A stretch of DNA of 64,000 bases from Paenibacillus jilunlii (GTDB lineage Bacteria; Bacillota; Bacilli; Paenibacillales; Paenibacillaceae), in NCBI RefSeq assembly GCF_900102965.1, contig NZ_FNGM01000026.1:1013-65012 (forward strand). Direction: 5' to 3'. The position numbers and the translations under genes are program-made. Shown here in pieces: positions 53,154-61,514 of the stretch; position 1 is the first letter of the stretch; every line of letters starts with the position of its first letter. Below the pieces are notes generated by a model that saw nothing but the letters and a program-made list of their open reading frames with translations, had not been told where the DNA came from and searched no databases.

Positions 53154-54596
53154 ATGAATCAGCTGCAGGTGTATGAGGCTCCGAAATATATTCCGGGGCG
53201 GGAGGATTACCGGGTTAAGGTAAGAACAGCGGGAGGCCGATGGCAGCCGCTTTTTGTGTATGAGGTTAAAGTTGACATGCATGAGGTGCGTCCGGCGTCG
53301 ATGGCTTTTTTTGATGTGGAGGGCGAAGCAGAGGTTGAAATTGACTGTCTTTATACTGAGATTGAACATGTGAATATTTCCCCAGCCGCACGCTCAGTAG
53401 TCTGTAGTCATGACGGGCGCAAAATCAGCTTCAAGCTGAACGGGCCGCAAAAGCTTTCGGTGGAGATTAACGGCGGCCGTTTCCGGAATCTGCACCTTTT
53501 TGCCAATCCCTTGGAGGTTGGGGCACCGCAGCCGGATGGGGCAGGAGTCCATCTGGTTCAGCCGGGCATCCACCGTTCTCCGGATCTCCTCGCATTACTG
53601 AAGCGGACGGAAGACCAGGAGACCGGACTGCCGCAAACGCTTTATTTTGCCCCCGGAACCCATTACATAGAAGAAACCGTATTTGCAGTTCCATCCGGAA
53701 CAGTCATCTATTTGGCTGGCGGTGCGGCCTTTGCCGGTTCTTTGGTTTGTGAACGGGTGGAGGATGTGGAGATTCGTGGCCGGGGTGTGGTGTATTTGGC
53801 GGATTTCCACCGGTTTTCCGCTTTTCGCGGGGTGAAGATTGTTTTCTCGCGCCGGATCAGTGTTGAAGGCATTACGGTGATCGATCCGCCGCATTACAGT
53901 ATTTTTATCGGCCAGTCTACGGATATTACAGTCACGAATTTCAAATCTTTCAGCACACGCGGCTGGAGTGACGGCATAGACATCATGTCCAGCAGTGAGA
54001 TTGCTATCCGGGATGTATTCATGCGCAATTCAGATGACTGCATCGCCATTTACGGCTCCAGATGGGATTACTCCGGGGACAGCCGCAACATCAGCGTACG
54101 CGATTCGGTTCTGTGGGCGGATGTGGCCCACCCGCTTATGATAGGCACACACGGCGATCACCGGCGGGGCGGAGACATCATTGAAAATATCGTGTACGAA
54201 AACATTGACATTCTGGAGCATCATGAGCCGCAGGAGAACTATTGGGGAGCGCTGGCGATTAATGCGGGCGACTGCAATACGGTACGGAACGTGCTGTACA
54301 GCAACATCCGGGTTGAATGGATCGAGCAGGGACAGCTGTTTGATCTGCGGGTGGTGATGAACAAGGATTACAACCCTGAGCCGGGTACGGGGATTGAAAA
54401 AGTGACCTTTCGCAATGTCAGCTTTAGCGGAGGCGGGGTCCATCCTTCGCGGATTTACGGGTACGATGAAGACCGGGGCGTGAACGGGGTGCAATTCATC
54501 AACCTGCAGATGGGCGGGGAACTGGTAGAAAATGCGCGCACAGACCTCATTCTGTTGAATACCTATGCGCACAATGTGGTGTTCAAGCGTGAGTAA
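53154..54596 (+). CDS. GH28-type polygalacturonase-like enzyme
   Basis: 480 residues. An N-terminal beta-domain (about 1-130) precedes a right-handed beta-helix. Motifs correspond to the GH28 catalytic set: WSDGIDI (for NTDGID), NSDDCIAIYG (for DDC) and GTHGD (for GHG). GH28 members cleave galacturonan, rhamnogalacturonan or xylogalacturonan with inversion. There is no signal peptide, which suggests work on imported oligogalacturonides. The start is ATG 53154, 10 bases after GGGAGG. Neighbours GH88 and GH43 point to pectin side-chain or uronide breakdown. Confidence 0.85.
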   Translation: MNQLQVYEAPKYIPGREDYRVKVRTAGGRWQPLFVYEVKVDMHEVRPASMAFFDVEGEAEVEIDCLYTEIEHVNISPAARSVVCSHDGRKISFKLNGPQKLSVEINGGRFRNLHLFANPLEVGAPQPDGAGVHLVQPGIHRSPDLLALLKRTEDQETGLPQTLYFAPGTHYIEETVFAVPSGTVIYLAGGAAFAGSLVCERVEDVEIRGRGVVYLADFHRFSAFRGVKIVFSRRISVEGITVIDPPHYSIFIGQSTDITVTNFKSFSTRGWSDGIDIMSSSEIAIRDVFMRNSDDCIAIYGSRWDYSGDSRNISVRDSVLWADVAHPLMIGTHGDHRRGGDIIENIVYENIDILEHHEPQENYWGALAINAGDCNTVRNVLYSNIRVEWIEQGQLFDLRVVMNKDYNPEPGTGIEKVTFRNVSFSGGGVHPSRIYGYDEDRGVNGVQFINLQMGGELVENARTDLILLNTYAHNVVFKRE

Positions 54597-54601
54597 ACGT
54601 C

Positions 54602-55459
54602 TTAATTGTTTTTTCTGTACTTCAGGGGCGTGGTTCCGAGGACTCTTTTGAAGAGCTGGTTGAAGTAGGAGGCGTTCGGAAAACCGACTGCGATGCCGAT
54701 CTGTTCGACCGGCATATCGGTTGTGCTAAGCAGACGGCAAGCCTGTTTGATCCGCCGGGCCGTAAGGTAGTCCACCAGGCGTCCGCCCGTTTCATGATGA
54801 AAGACTCTGGAGACATAGGACTTGGACAAATGTGTCTCGGCGGCAAGCTGCTCCAGCTTAACTTCTTCCTGGTAGTGCTCCTCGATCCAGTTCATAATCT
54901 GCTCGGAATAGCGGAGGTTCCGCCGCTCCTCGGGTTGAATAAGGGAGTTCTCCCCGGTTCCGAGACAGCTCAGCAGCTGAAGGAGCAGCATCGTAATATC
55001 TTCGGTGTCTTCCTCCATAGCGCTGTTGCGGCACAGGTTGTAATTCTTGTAGATCCAATCAACCGCTGCGGCGCTGCCGCTCAGATCAAAACCGCAATAG
55101 GTATTTTCACCCTGCCAAAGAGCGGAGAAGATCGCCTTGCGTTTGGCAAAGCCCGACAGCAGATTCTCGGCGGTGTGCGGATCGATATAAAAAATCGTGC
55201 GCACAAAGGGACACTCGCGGGAGACCTCGGAATAAATCCGGTGCAGCTGGTAGGGCTGGAAAAAGAACAGCATCCCGGAGCGGATTTCGTACATCTGCTG
55301 GTTCACGACAACATTGCCCTGGCCGCCGTGAACGTACATGACCTCGCAGCACTGGTGCCAATGGTAGTACCCTTTGTAATGATCGTCGGTATATATCTGA
55401 TAGTCCCAAATCAGCGACTTGCGGTCCGTAAAAATGACAGGTTCGAACAGCTGTTTCAT
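54602..55459 (-). CDS. AraC family regulator of the GH28/GH43 locus
   Basis: 285 residues. The cupin domain (about 20-110, YYHWHQCCEVMYVHGG) is followed by two helix-turn-helix motifs (about 185-283: EQLAAETHLSKSYVSRVF and IGIAVGFPNASYFNQLF). It is convergent with GH28 (5 bp apart) and divergent from GH43. A 31-bp motif shared by both promoters is its likely binding site, and one copy lies 14 bp before its own start, so autoregulation is likely. The start is ATG 55459, right after GGAGG-CCTT. Confidence 0.93.
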   Translation of the reverse strand: MKQLFEPVIFTDRKSLIWDYQIYTDDHYKGYYHWHQCCEVMYVHGGQGNVVVNQQMYEIRSGMLFFFQPYQLHRIYSEVSRECPFVRTIFYIDPHTAENLLSGFAKRKAIFSALWQGENTYCGFDLSGSAAAVDWIYKNYNLCRNSAMEEDTEDITMLLLQLLSCLGTGENSLIQPEERRNLRYSEQIMNWIEEHYQEEVKLEQLAAETHLSKSYVSRVFHHETGGRLVDYLTARRIKQACRLLSTTDMPVEQIGIAVGFPNASYFNQLFKRVLGTTPLKYRKNN

Positions 55460-55473
55460 AAGGCCTCCATCAT

Positions 55474-55504
55474 GACAAAATATAAACATTTCCGTATTAC
55501 CCAG
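55474..55504 (+). promoter_or_regulatory. 31-bp activator-site candidate before GH43
   Basis: Starts GACAAAATATAAACATTTC and ends GTATTACCCAG; differs from 53057-53087 at three positions. A -10 box TACAAT (55530-55535) follows 25 bp after its end, nearly the same layout as before GH28. Confidence 0.7.
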
Positions 55505-55596
55505 TATAACTTTTTACAGCTGTAACCGCTACAATAAAACGGAGAACAGTTAATGAAAAGCATAGTTGCACAGCGAATATTAGGAGGGTAAAATTT

Positions 55597-57180
55597 ATGG
55601 CTTCAACCATCGTTAATCCGGTCCTGACGGGTTTTCATCCTGATCCGTCTTTTCTGCGTGTCGGGGATGATTATTATATCGCCACCTCCACCTTCGAGTG
55701 GTTCCCGGGAGTGGAAATCCACCATTCCCGTGATTTGGTGCATTGGCACCCGCTTGCCCGTGTCCTGACCGAGTCATCGCAGGCAGATCTGCGCGGCAAC
55801 CCAAGCTCCGGCTCGATCTGGGCGCCGGCACTTTCATACGATAACGGGATCTATTATTTACTCTTTACCGATGTGAAGTCACGTAAAAGTGTCTATAAGG
55901 ATCTGCATAATTATCTCATCACCGCTGCAGGTATCCTGGGACCCTGGAGCGATCCGGTACGGCTGAACGGCAGCGGCTTCGATCCCTTCCTGTTCCATGA
56001 TGCCGACGGTACCAAATGGCTGCTGAATATGCGCTGGGATTTCCGCAAACAGCACAGTAATTTCTCCGGTATAATCATGCAGCAGTATGATCCTGAAAGC
56101 CGCAGCTTGACCGGACCTGTCCATGAGCTGTACAAAGGGACGCCTGCCGGCGTAACGGAAGGGCCGCAGCTTTATCAGAGAAACGGCTATTACTACCTGC
56201 TTGTCGCAGAAGGCGGGACGGGCATTAATCACATGGTCACGCTCGCCCGCAGCCGCAGCCGGACCGGCCCTTATGAGACCGATCCGGATTATCCGGTCAT
56301 GACCACTGCGCACGATCTGACCTTTGCCTTCCAGCAGGCCGGTCATGGCTCACTGGTGGAGACACCGGCCGGCGAGTGGTACATGGCCCATCTGTGCACG
56401 CGTCCCATCCCGGGAACCGGAACGATGAATCCGCTGGGCCGGGAAACAGCCATCCAGCGCGTGGTCTGGACGGAAGACGGCTGGCTGCGCCTGGCCCATG
56501 GCGGCAAGCTGCCTGCGCTGACGGTAGCAGCGCCGGACCTGCCGCCGCATCCGTTCCCGGAATTGCCCGAGCGGGATGATTTTGATTGCGATACGCTGGG
56601 GTATCCCTACCAGAGCCTGCGGGTGCCGTTTGACCCCTCCTGGGTCAGCCTCACCGAACGTCCCGGCTTCTTGCGCCTGCGGGGCAGGGAATCGCTGGCC
56701 TCGCTGCATGACCAGAGTCTGATAGGGCGTCCGATTCAGCATTTTGCCTGCACGGTGTCTACCTGTCTGGAGTTCGAACCGGATACCTTCATGCAAATGG
56801 CCGGGCTGGTCCTTTATTATGACGACAGTGATTACTATTACCTGCGGGTGACCGCCGACGAAATTAGAGGGGTATGCCTTGGCGTTGTAATGTGCAGGGC
56901 AGGAAAATACGATGAGGTCACTCCGATGCAAATTTCTGTGAAGGATTGGGACCGCTACTACCTGAAGGCTGTAATCGAAGGCCGGGACATCATGTTCTAT
57001 GCTTCCCCGGATGGAGAAATCTGGACCGCCATGTGCACACCGCTTGATTTAGGCACACTGTCGGATGAATACGGGGGCAAGCTGGGCTTCACCGGTGCCT
57101 ATGCCGGAATCTGCGCCCAGGATCTGGATCAGCAGGCGAAAGCGGCTTATTTTGATTATTTCGAGTATAGGACAGCTTGA
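55597..57180 (+). CDS. GH43 beta-xylosidase
   Basis: A 527-residue family 43 enzyme close to XynB3-type beta-xylosidases. The five-bladed propeller (1-320) carries Asp16 (HPDPS), Asp129 (GFDPF) and Glu188 (TEGP), which match the catalytic base, pKa modulator and acid of XynB3. A C-terminal beta-sandwich (about 325-525) is present and completes the active site in this group. It releases xylose, sometimes arabinose, with inversion. No signal peptide. Its promoter carries the motif shared with GH28. Confidence 0.95.
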   Translation: MASTIVNPVLTGFHPDPSFLRVGDDYYIATSTFEWFPGVEIHHSRDLVHWHPLARVLTESSQADLRGNPSSGSIWAPALSYDNGIYYLLFTDVKSRKSVYKDLHNYLITAAGILGPWSDPVRLNGSGFDPFLFHDADGTKWLLNMRWDFRKQHSNFSGIIMQQYDPESRSLTGPVHELYKGTPAGVTEGPQLYQRNGYYYLLVAEGGTGINHMVTLARSRSRTGPYETDPDYPVMTTAHDLTFAFQQAGHGSLVETPAGEWYMAHLCTRPIPGTGTMNPLGRETAIQRVVWTEDGWLRLAHGGKLPALTVAAPDLPPHPFPELPERDDFDCDTLGYPYQSLRVPFDPSWVSLTERPGFLRLRGRESLASLHDQSLIGRPIQHFACTVSTCLEFEPDTFMQMAGLVLYYDDSDYYYLRVTADEIRGVCLGVVMCRAGKYDEVTPMQISVKDWDRYYLKAVIEGRDIMFYASPDGEIWTAMCTPLDLGTLSDEYGGKLGFTGAYAGICAQDLDQQAKAAYFDYFEYRTA

Positions 57181-57181
57181 G

Positions 57182-57361
57182 CCTGTAAGCATCAGACATG
57201 ATTCGGCCAATCCGGAGCTGCCGGAAGCCTATGAGAACCTTATTTATGATGCGCTGCTGGGCGATGCCCACTGGTGGCTGGATGAACCAACGTCTGATGT
57301 ACATAATAGTATTACTGCCGTTCATGCTGCGGATTCGGAAGCTGTACGTCCGGGAGCATGA
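57182..57361 (+). pseudogene. Possible glucose-6-phosphate dehydrogenase remnant
   Basis: A stretch with no start codon or ribosome site whose translation contains LPEAYENLIYDALLGDA. This resembles the helix near the C-terminal part of glucose-6-phosphate dehydrogenase (PEAYERLLxDxLxGD). Similarity fades after about 20 residues. The next gene encodes the following step of the pathway, 6-phosphogluconate dehydrogenase, which supports a decayed zwf. Evidence rests on one short motif. Confidence 0.4.
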
Positions 57362-57401
57362 GAAATTCCAGGTTAACTAACACAAACGGAGGGGTATATT
57401 C

Positions 57402-58298
57402 ATGAAAGTCGGATTGATTGGTTTAGGAAAAATGGGTTCCAATCTGGGCCGGAATCTGCTGGACCATGGGCACGAGGTTGTTGCGTTTGATGTAAACCGG
57501 GAGGCGGTTGCGGAGCTTGAGTCCAAAGGTGCGGCTGGAGCAGGCAGTCTGGCCGGGCTGATCTCCAAGCTGGAAGCGCCGCGGATCGCCTGGATTATGG
57601 TGCCGCATGCGTTTGTCGATTCTGTAATTGAAGAGCTGGCGCCGCTGTTATCCAAGGGAGACATTATTATTGAGGCCGGGAATTCCCGCTATAATGAATC
57701 TATCCGCCGCCACGGGGAGCTTGCGCAGCAGGGAATCTACTTCCTGGATGCAGGAACTTCCGGAGGAATGGAAGGTGCGCGCAACGGGGCGTGTTACATG
57801 GTCGGAGGCGATGAGGAGGCCTGGGCGGTTGCCGAGCCGGTCTTCAGGGACACAGCAGTTCCGAACGGATATTTGTTTGCCGGCAAGCCGGGCAGCGGAC
57901 ATTTTTTGAAAATGGTCCATAACGGGATTGAATACGGGATGATGGCTGCCATTGGAGAAGGCTTCGAGGTGCTGGAGAAAAGCGGGTTCGATTATAATTT
58001 CGAACAGGTGGCAAGGGTATGGAACAATGGTTCCGTCATCCGCTCCTGGCTGATGGAACTGGTGGAACGCGCCTTTTCCAAGGATGCCAAGCTGGAGGAG
58101 ATAAAAGGGGTTATGCATTCGTCCGGGGAAGGCCGGTGGACGCTGGAAACTGCGTTCGATCTCCAGGCTGCAACTCCTGTTATCGCCATGGCGCTCCTGA
58201 TGCGCTACCGGTCGCTGGAGACGGACACCTTCACCGGCAAAGTCGTTGCGGCCCTGCGCAATGAGTTCGGCGGCCATGCTGTGGAAACGAAGGAATAA
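57402..58298 (+). CDS. 6-phosphogluconate dehydrogenase (decarboxylating), YqeC/GndA type
   Basis: A 298-residue short-form 6-phosphogluconate dehydrogenase. GLGKMGSNLGRNL is the nucleotide-binding motif with an Asp-ending second strand (VVAFDVNRE), which favours NAD+. DAGTSGGMEGA and KMVHNGIEYG are the substrate and catalytic (Lys, Asn) motifs. It converts 6-phosphogluconate to ribulose 5-phosphate and CO2. The short form of about 300 residues is typical of YqeC-like enzymes. The start follows GGAGGGG. It stands after the xylosidase and could be read from the same promoter. Confidence 0.93.
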   Translation: MKVGLIGLGKMGSNLGRNLLDHGHEVVAFDVNREAVAELESKGAAGAGSLAGLISKLEAPRIAWIMVPHAFVDSVIEELAPLLSKGDIIIEAGNSRYNESIRRHGELAQQGIYFLDAGTSGGMEGARNGACYMVGGDEEAWAVAEPVFRDTAVPNGYLFAGKPGSGHFLKMVHNGIEYGMMAAIGEGFEVLEKSGFDYNFEQVARVWNNGSVIRSWLMELVERAFSKDAKLEEIKGVMHSSGEGRWTLETAFDLQAATPVIAMALLMRYRSLETDTFTGKVVAALRNEFGGHAVETKE

Positions 58299-58354
58299 GC
58301 CGTACCGGACTTAAGAGATTTATGCTTTTTTATTGGGCTTATTATCGATCCTGA

Positions 58355-58390
58355 AGACCTGCAGATTTCCGGCTCTGCGGGTTTTTTGCT
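58355..58390 (+). terminator. Terminator of the 6PGDH gene
   Basis: ACCTGCAGA (58357-58365) pairs with TCTGCGGGT (58374-58382), followed by TTTTT. Confidence 0.82.
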
Positions 58391-58479
58391 TTTCCGGCGA
58401 ACATCTCCTCTCCATAAGGTGAGTAATGTAGTTAAAGCTCAGCAATTGCCTGTTTATTTGTGGAGGGCTGTGTCCAAAC

Positions 58480-58680
58480 GGTAACTGTATTTTGTGCAAC
58501 TCAATGGGCTGATATTGGCTCCAAAGCAAAGCTAACTGTATTTCGTACACTTCAATCGCGCTCAATCAACAAACACGCAGTCAAACACCATTTTTAACGG
58601 TACAGAATACATTTAGCGCTGAAAAAAAGCGGATACGTCCGCTTTTAATTGCACGAAATACAATTAGCGCTCCAACGGGC
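58480..58680. repeat. Inverted TAACTGTATTT-type repeat cluster
   Basis: Two forward copies (TAACTGTATTTTGTGCAACT near 58481 and TAACTGTATTTCGTACACTT near 58531) face two reverse copies (CAGAATACATTTAGCGCT near 58603 and GCACGAAATACAATTAGCGC near 58653). A small hairpin AAGCGGAT/GTCCGCTT sits between the reverse copies. The gap 58391-58885 has no gene. Confidence 0.65.
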
Positions 58681-58885
58681 GCCAGCCCAACTTGGGGAGT
58701 CTGGACACACAGCAGTGAGAACTCCAATATTTTGCACCAGCAGAACCTTAACCAGTGAAAGGCAAACAGCGGACTTCATTAATACGGAGCGATTTTATCA
58801 ATTGACAACATTTATGGATGGGTTTAACATATGAATTGCTTATAAGATATTCCATATAAAGGAATGCTCACGTGAGGGTGTTTGC

Positions 58886-59236
58886 ATGTCTGAGGCTGAT
58901 TTTGAATACCAGGAGAAGATTAGAAGACTTGCCGTGAAGATTGTGAAGCATTACCGGGGGAAAGGGCCGGAGAATGTGAAGGTGAGGCTGGATAATGAGT
59001 CGCAGATCACCATTGAAATCAAGGGGATACTCTCCAGTCTGTCGGAAATTCTGCTTAAGGAGGGCGCAGCTGATCTTGTTGAAGAGTATTGGAAGGTGCT
59101 GAAGCCTTATTTGGAGCGCGGTTTTATGGAGGAATTGATAGAGACGGTAGGCTGCAGGTTTTCATATTCTTGGAGACTTTGTGATCTGTATCATGAAGGC
59201 CGGAGCGTCATCATACAACTTAATAAATCGGTTTGA
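58886..59236 (+). CDS. DUF2294 (MpsC-like) domain protein
   Basis: 116 residues. The protein fits DUF2294 (PF10057), with HYRGKGPENVKVRL, an ITIEIKGILSSLSEILL strand-helix and a closing RSVIIQLN. The domain is also called MpsC and has been tied to a Na+-translocating, membrane-potential-generating system in staphylococci. It has no membrane segment. The gene lies 134 bp before the formate dehydrogenase operon but is separated from it by a terminator. A role in formate, bicarbonate or redox balance is only suggested by position. Confidence 0.7.
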   Translation: MSEADFEYQEKIRRLAVKIVKHYRGKGPENVKVRLDNESQITIEIKGILSSLSEILLKEGAADLVEEYWKVLKPYLERGFMEELIETVGCRFSYSWRLCDLYHEGRSVIIQLNKSV

Positions 59237-59274
59237 TTAGAGAGAAAGGACCTTGGGTCACTTCGCTTTTTAAT

Positions 59275-59325
59275 AAGCCATTACACGGTGTATGGAACAG
59301 TATGCTTTGTATTGGCTTGTTTTTT
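59275..59325 (+). terminator. Terminator between DUF2294 gene and fdhF
   Basis: AAGCCATTACA (59275-59285) pairs with TGTATTGGCTT (59308-59318) with one mismatch, followed by GTTTTTT. It separates the two transcription units. Confidence 0.75.
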
Positions 59326-59335
59326 GTTGCAAATA

Positions 59336-59353
59336 TTGTGCAAAAATTCACAA
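59336..59353. promoter_or_regulatory. Rex-like operator before the hydrogenase operon
   Basis: TTGTGCAAAAATTCACAA matches the Rex consensus TTGTGAA-N4-TTCACAA at all fixed positions but one. An overlapping palindrome TTGCA-N7-TGCAA covers 59327-59343. The site is 16 bp before the fdhF start. Rex is the NADH/NAD+-sensing repressor of fermentative and anaerobic genes in Gram-positives. The same bases also fit an FNR-type TGTGA-N6-TCACA site with one mismatch. Confidence 0.6.
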
Positions 59354-59369
59354 GAAGAGGTGACAAGAG

Positions 59370-61514
59370 ATGGAAAATAAAATATTAACAGTATGCCCTT
59401 ATTGCGGCAGCGGCTGCCAGCTGTATTTGCTGGTCGAGAATGGACAGGTCGTGGGCGCAGAGCCTGCAGATGGCCGGACGAACGAGGGAAATCTTTGTCT
59501 GAAAGGCCATTACGGCTGGGATTTCCTGAATGATCCGCAGCTGCTGACCTCCCGCCTCCGCAAGCCTATGATCCGCAAGGAAGGTGTGCTTCAAGAGGTG
59601 TCGTGGGAAGAGGCGATAGGATTTACGGCGGAGAAGCTGAGCGCGATCAAGGAGAAATACGGACCGGATGCGATTATGGGCACGGGCTCGGCCAGAGGTC
59701 CGGGCAATGAGGCCAATTATGTCATGCAAAAGTTCATGCGGGCGGCCATCGGGACGAATAATATCGACCACTGTGCGCGGGTCTGTCATGGTCCGTCTGT
59801 TGCGGGACTGACGTATTCGTTGGGAGACGGGGCGATGTCCAATTCGATTCCGGAAATTGAAAACACCGATCTGCTGCTGATCTTTGGCTATAATGCTGCC
59901 GTTACCCACCCGATTGTGGCCAGAAGAATTGTAAAAGCGAAACAGAAGGGGGCCACGCTGATTGTTGCAGACCCCCGGAAGACCGAATCGGCGCGGATTG
60001 CCGATACCTGGCTGCCGCTGAAGGGCGGAACGAACATGGCGCTGGTGAACGCTTTTGGCCATGTGCTTGTTGAAGAGGAGCTGTATGACAAGGATTATGT
60101 CTCCAATTTCGTTCAGGGCTTTGAGGAATACAAGGCGAATGTGGAGAAATATACACCTGAATATGCAGAGAGTATAACCGGTGTGCGCGCGTCAGATATC
60201 CGCAAGGTGATGCGCCAATATGCTAAATCTGACAAAGCGATGATTCTATACGGAATGGGGGTATGCCAGTTTGCCCAAGCCGTGGACGTGGTCAAGGGAT
60301 TGGCTTCGCTTGCCCTTCTGACCGGACATTTCGGCAGGGAAAGTGTCGGTATCGGTCCGGTACGCGGCCAAAATAATGTGCAGGGCTCCTGCGACATGGG
60401 CGCGCTGCCTAATGTCTATCCTGGCTACCAGTCTGTGGAGGATGCCAAAATCCGCAAGAAATTCGAGAAGGCCTGGGGCACACCCCTCCCGGATAAGACA
60501 GGTTACCGGCTGACGGAGGTGCCGCATCTCATCCTGAAGGAGAACAAAATCAAGGCTTACTATATCTTCGGTGAAGATCCCGTGCAGAGCGATCCGAATG
60601 CCGCCGAGCTGCGGGAGGCGCTGGATCAGCTGGAGCTGGTGATTGTCCAGGATATCTTCATGAACAAAACGGCGCTGCACGCTGATGTGATTCTGCCTGC
60701 CACCTCCTGGGGCGAGCATGACGGCGTCTATTCTTCGGCCGACCGGGGCTTCCAGCGCATCCGCAAGGCGGTTGAGCCGCCGGCCGGGGTGAAGCCGGAC
60801 TGGCAAATCATCAGTGAAGTGTCTACGGCCATGGGTTATCCGATGGCTTATAAGAATTCCGAGGAAATCTGGGATGAGATGCGGAAGCTGTGTCCGAGCT
60901 TCGCCGGAGCCAGCTACAGTAAGATGGAAGCACTTGGAGGAGTTCAGTGGCCCTGTCCTTCCGAGGATCATCCGGGGACCCCTTATCTGTACCAAGGGAA
61001 CCGTTTTACCACGCCAAGCGGCAAAGGACAGCTGTTCGCCTGTGAATGGAGAGCGCCGCTGGAGCAGCCGGATGCCGAATATCCTTTGACCCTCTCCACG
61101 GTCCGGGAGGTTGGGCATTATTCCGTGCGCACGATGACCGGCAATTGCCGGGCGCTCAGCCAGCTGTCTGATGAGCCGGGGAACATCCAGATCAGCCTGG
61201 AGGATGCAGCGGAGCATGGCATTGCGGACGGCGAATTGGTGCAGGTCTATTCGCGGCGGGGGCAAATCATGGCCAGGGCGCAGGTCAGCAGCCGGATCAA
61301 AAAAGGTGCAACTTACATGACCTATCATTTCTGGATCGGAGCCTGCAATGAGCTGACGGTTGATTATCTGGACCCGGTCTCCAAGACACCGGAATTTAAA
61401 TACTGCGCGGTCCGGCTTGAAGCGATATCCGACCAGGCCCAGGCCGAAGCTTCGATCCGCAAACAGTACGCGGAGCTGAGAAAGCAGATGCTGGTGGGGG
61501 CGGTACCGGAATGA
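59370..61514 (+). CDS. fdhF: Molybdopterin-dependent formate dehydrogenase, FdhF type
   Basis: A 714-residue catalytic subunit that interconverts formate and CO2 with a bis-MGD Mo or W centre. The [4Fe-4S] ligands Cys9, Cys12, Cys16 and Cys43 are present, with the conserved Lys after Cys43. The metal ligand is Cys139 in ARVCHGPS, where Escherichia coli FdhF has selenocysteine 140, so this is a non-selenium enzyme; the following His is kept. C-terminal cofactor-binding signatures (TMTGNCRALSQL) are intact. It overlaps the next gene by 4 bp. With HycB-like and [FeFe]-hydrogenase partners it should form a cytoplasmic formate hydrogenlyase / CO2 reductase complex. Confidence 0.95.
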   Translation: MENKILTVCPYCGSGCQLYLLVENGQVVGAEPADGRTNEGNLCLKGHYGWDFLNDPQLLTSRLRKPMIRKEGVLQEVSWEEAIGFTAEKLSAIKEKYGPDAIMGTGSARGPGNEANYVMQKFMRAAIGTNNIDHCARVCHGPSVAGLTYSLGDGAMSNSIPEIENTDLLLIFGYNAAVTHPIVARRIVKAKQKGATLIVADPRKTESARIADTWLPLKGGTNMALVNAFGHVLVEEELYDKDYVSNFVQGFEEYKANVEKYTPEYAESITGVRASDIRKVMRQYAKSDKAMILYGMGVCQFAQAVDVVKGLASLALLTGHFGRESVGIGPVRGQNNVQGSCDMGALPNVYPGYQSVEDAKIRKKFEKAWGTPLPDKTGYRLTEVPHLILKENKIKAYYIFGEDPVQSDPNAAELREALDQLELVIVQDIFMNKTALHADVILPATSWGEHDGVYSSADRGFQRIRKAVEPPAGVKPDWQIISEVSTAMGYPMAYKNSEEIWDEMRKLCPSFAGASYSKMEALGGVQWPCPSEDHPGTPYLYQGNRFTTPSGKGQLFACEWRAPLEQPDAEYPLTLSTVREVGHYSVRTMTGNCRALSQLSDEPGNIQISLEDAAEHGIADGELVQVYSRRGQIMARAQVSSRIKKGATYMTYHFWIGACNELTVDYLDPVSKTPEFKYCAVRLEAISDQAQAEASIRKQYAELRKQMLVGAVPE

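Noticed and set aside
59784-59786. Selenocysteine in FdhF
   Set aside because: The codon at the metal-ligand position is TGT (Cys139), not TGA, so no recoding is needed.
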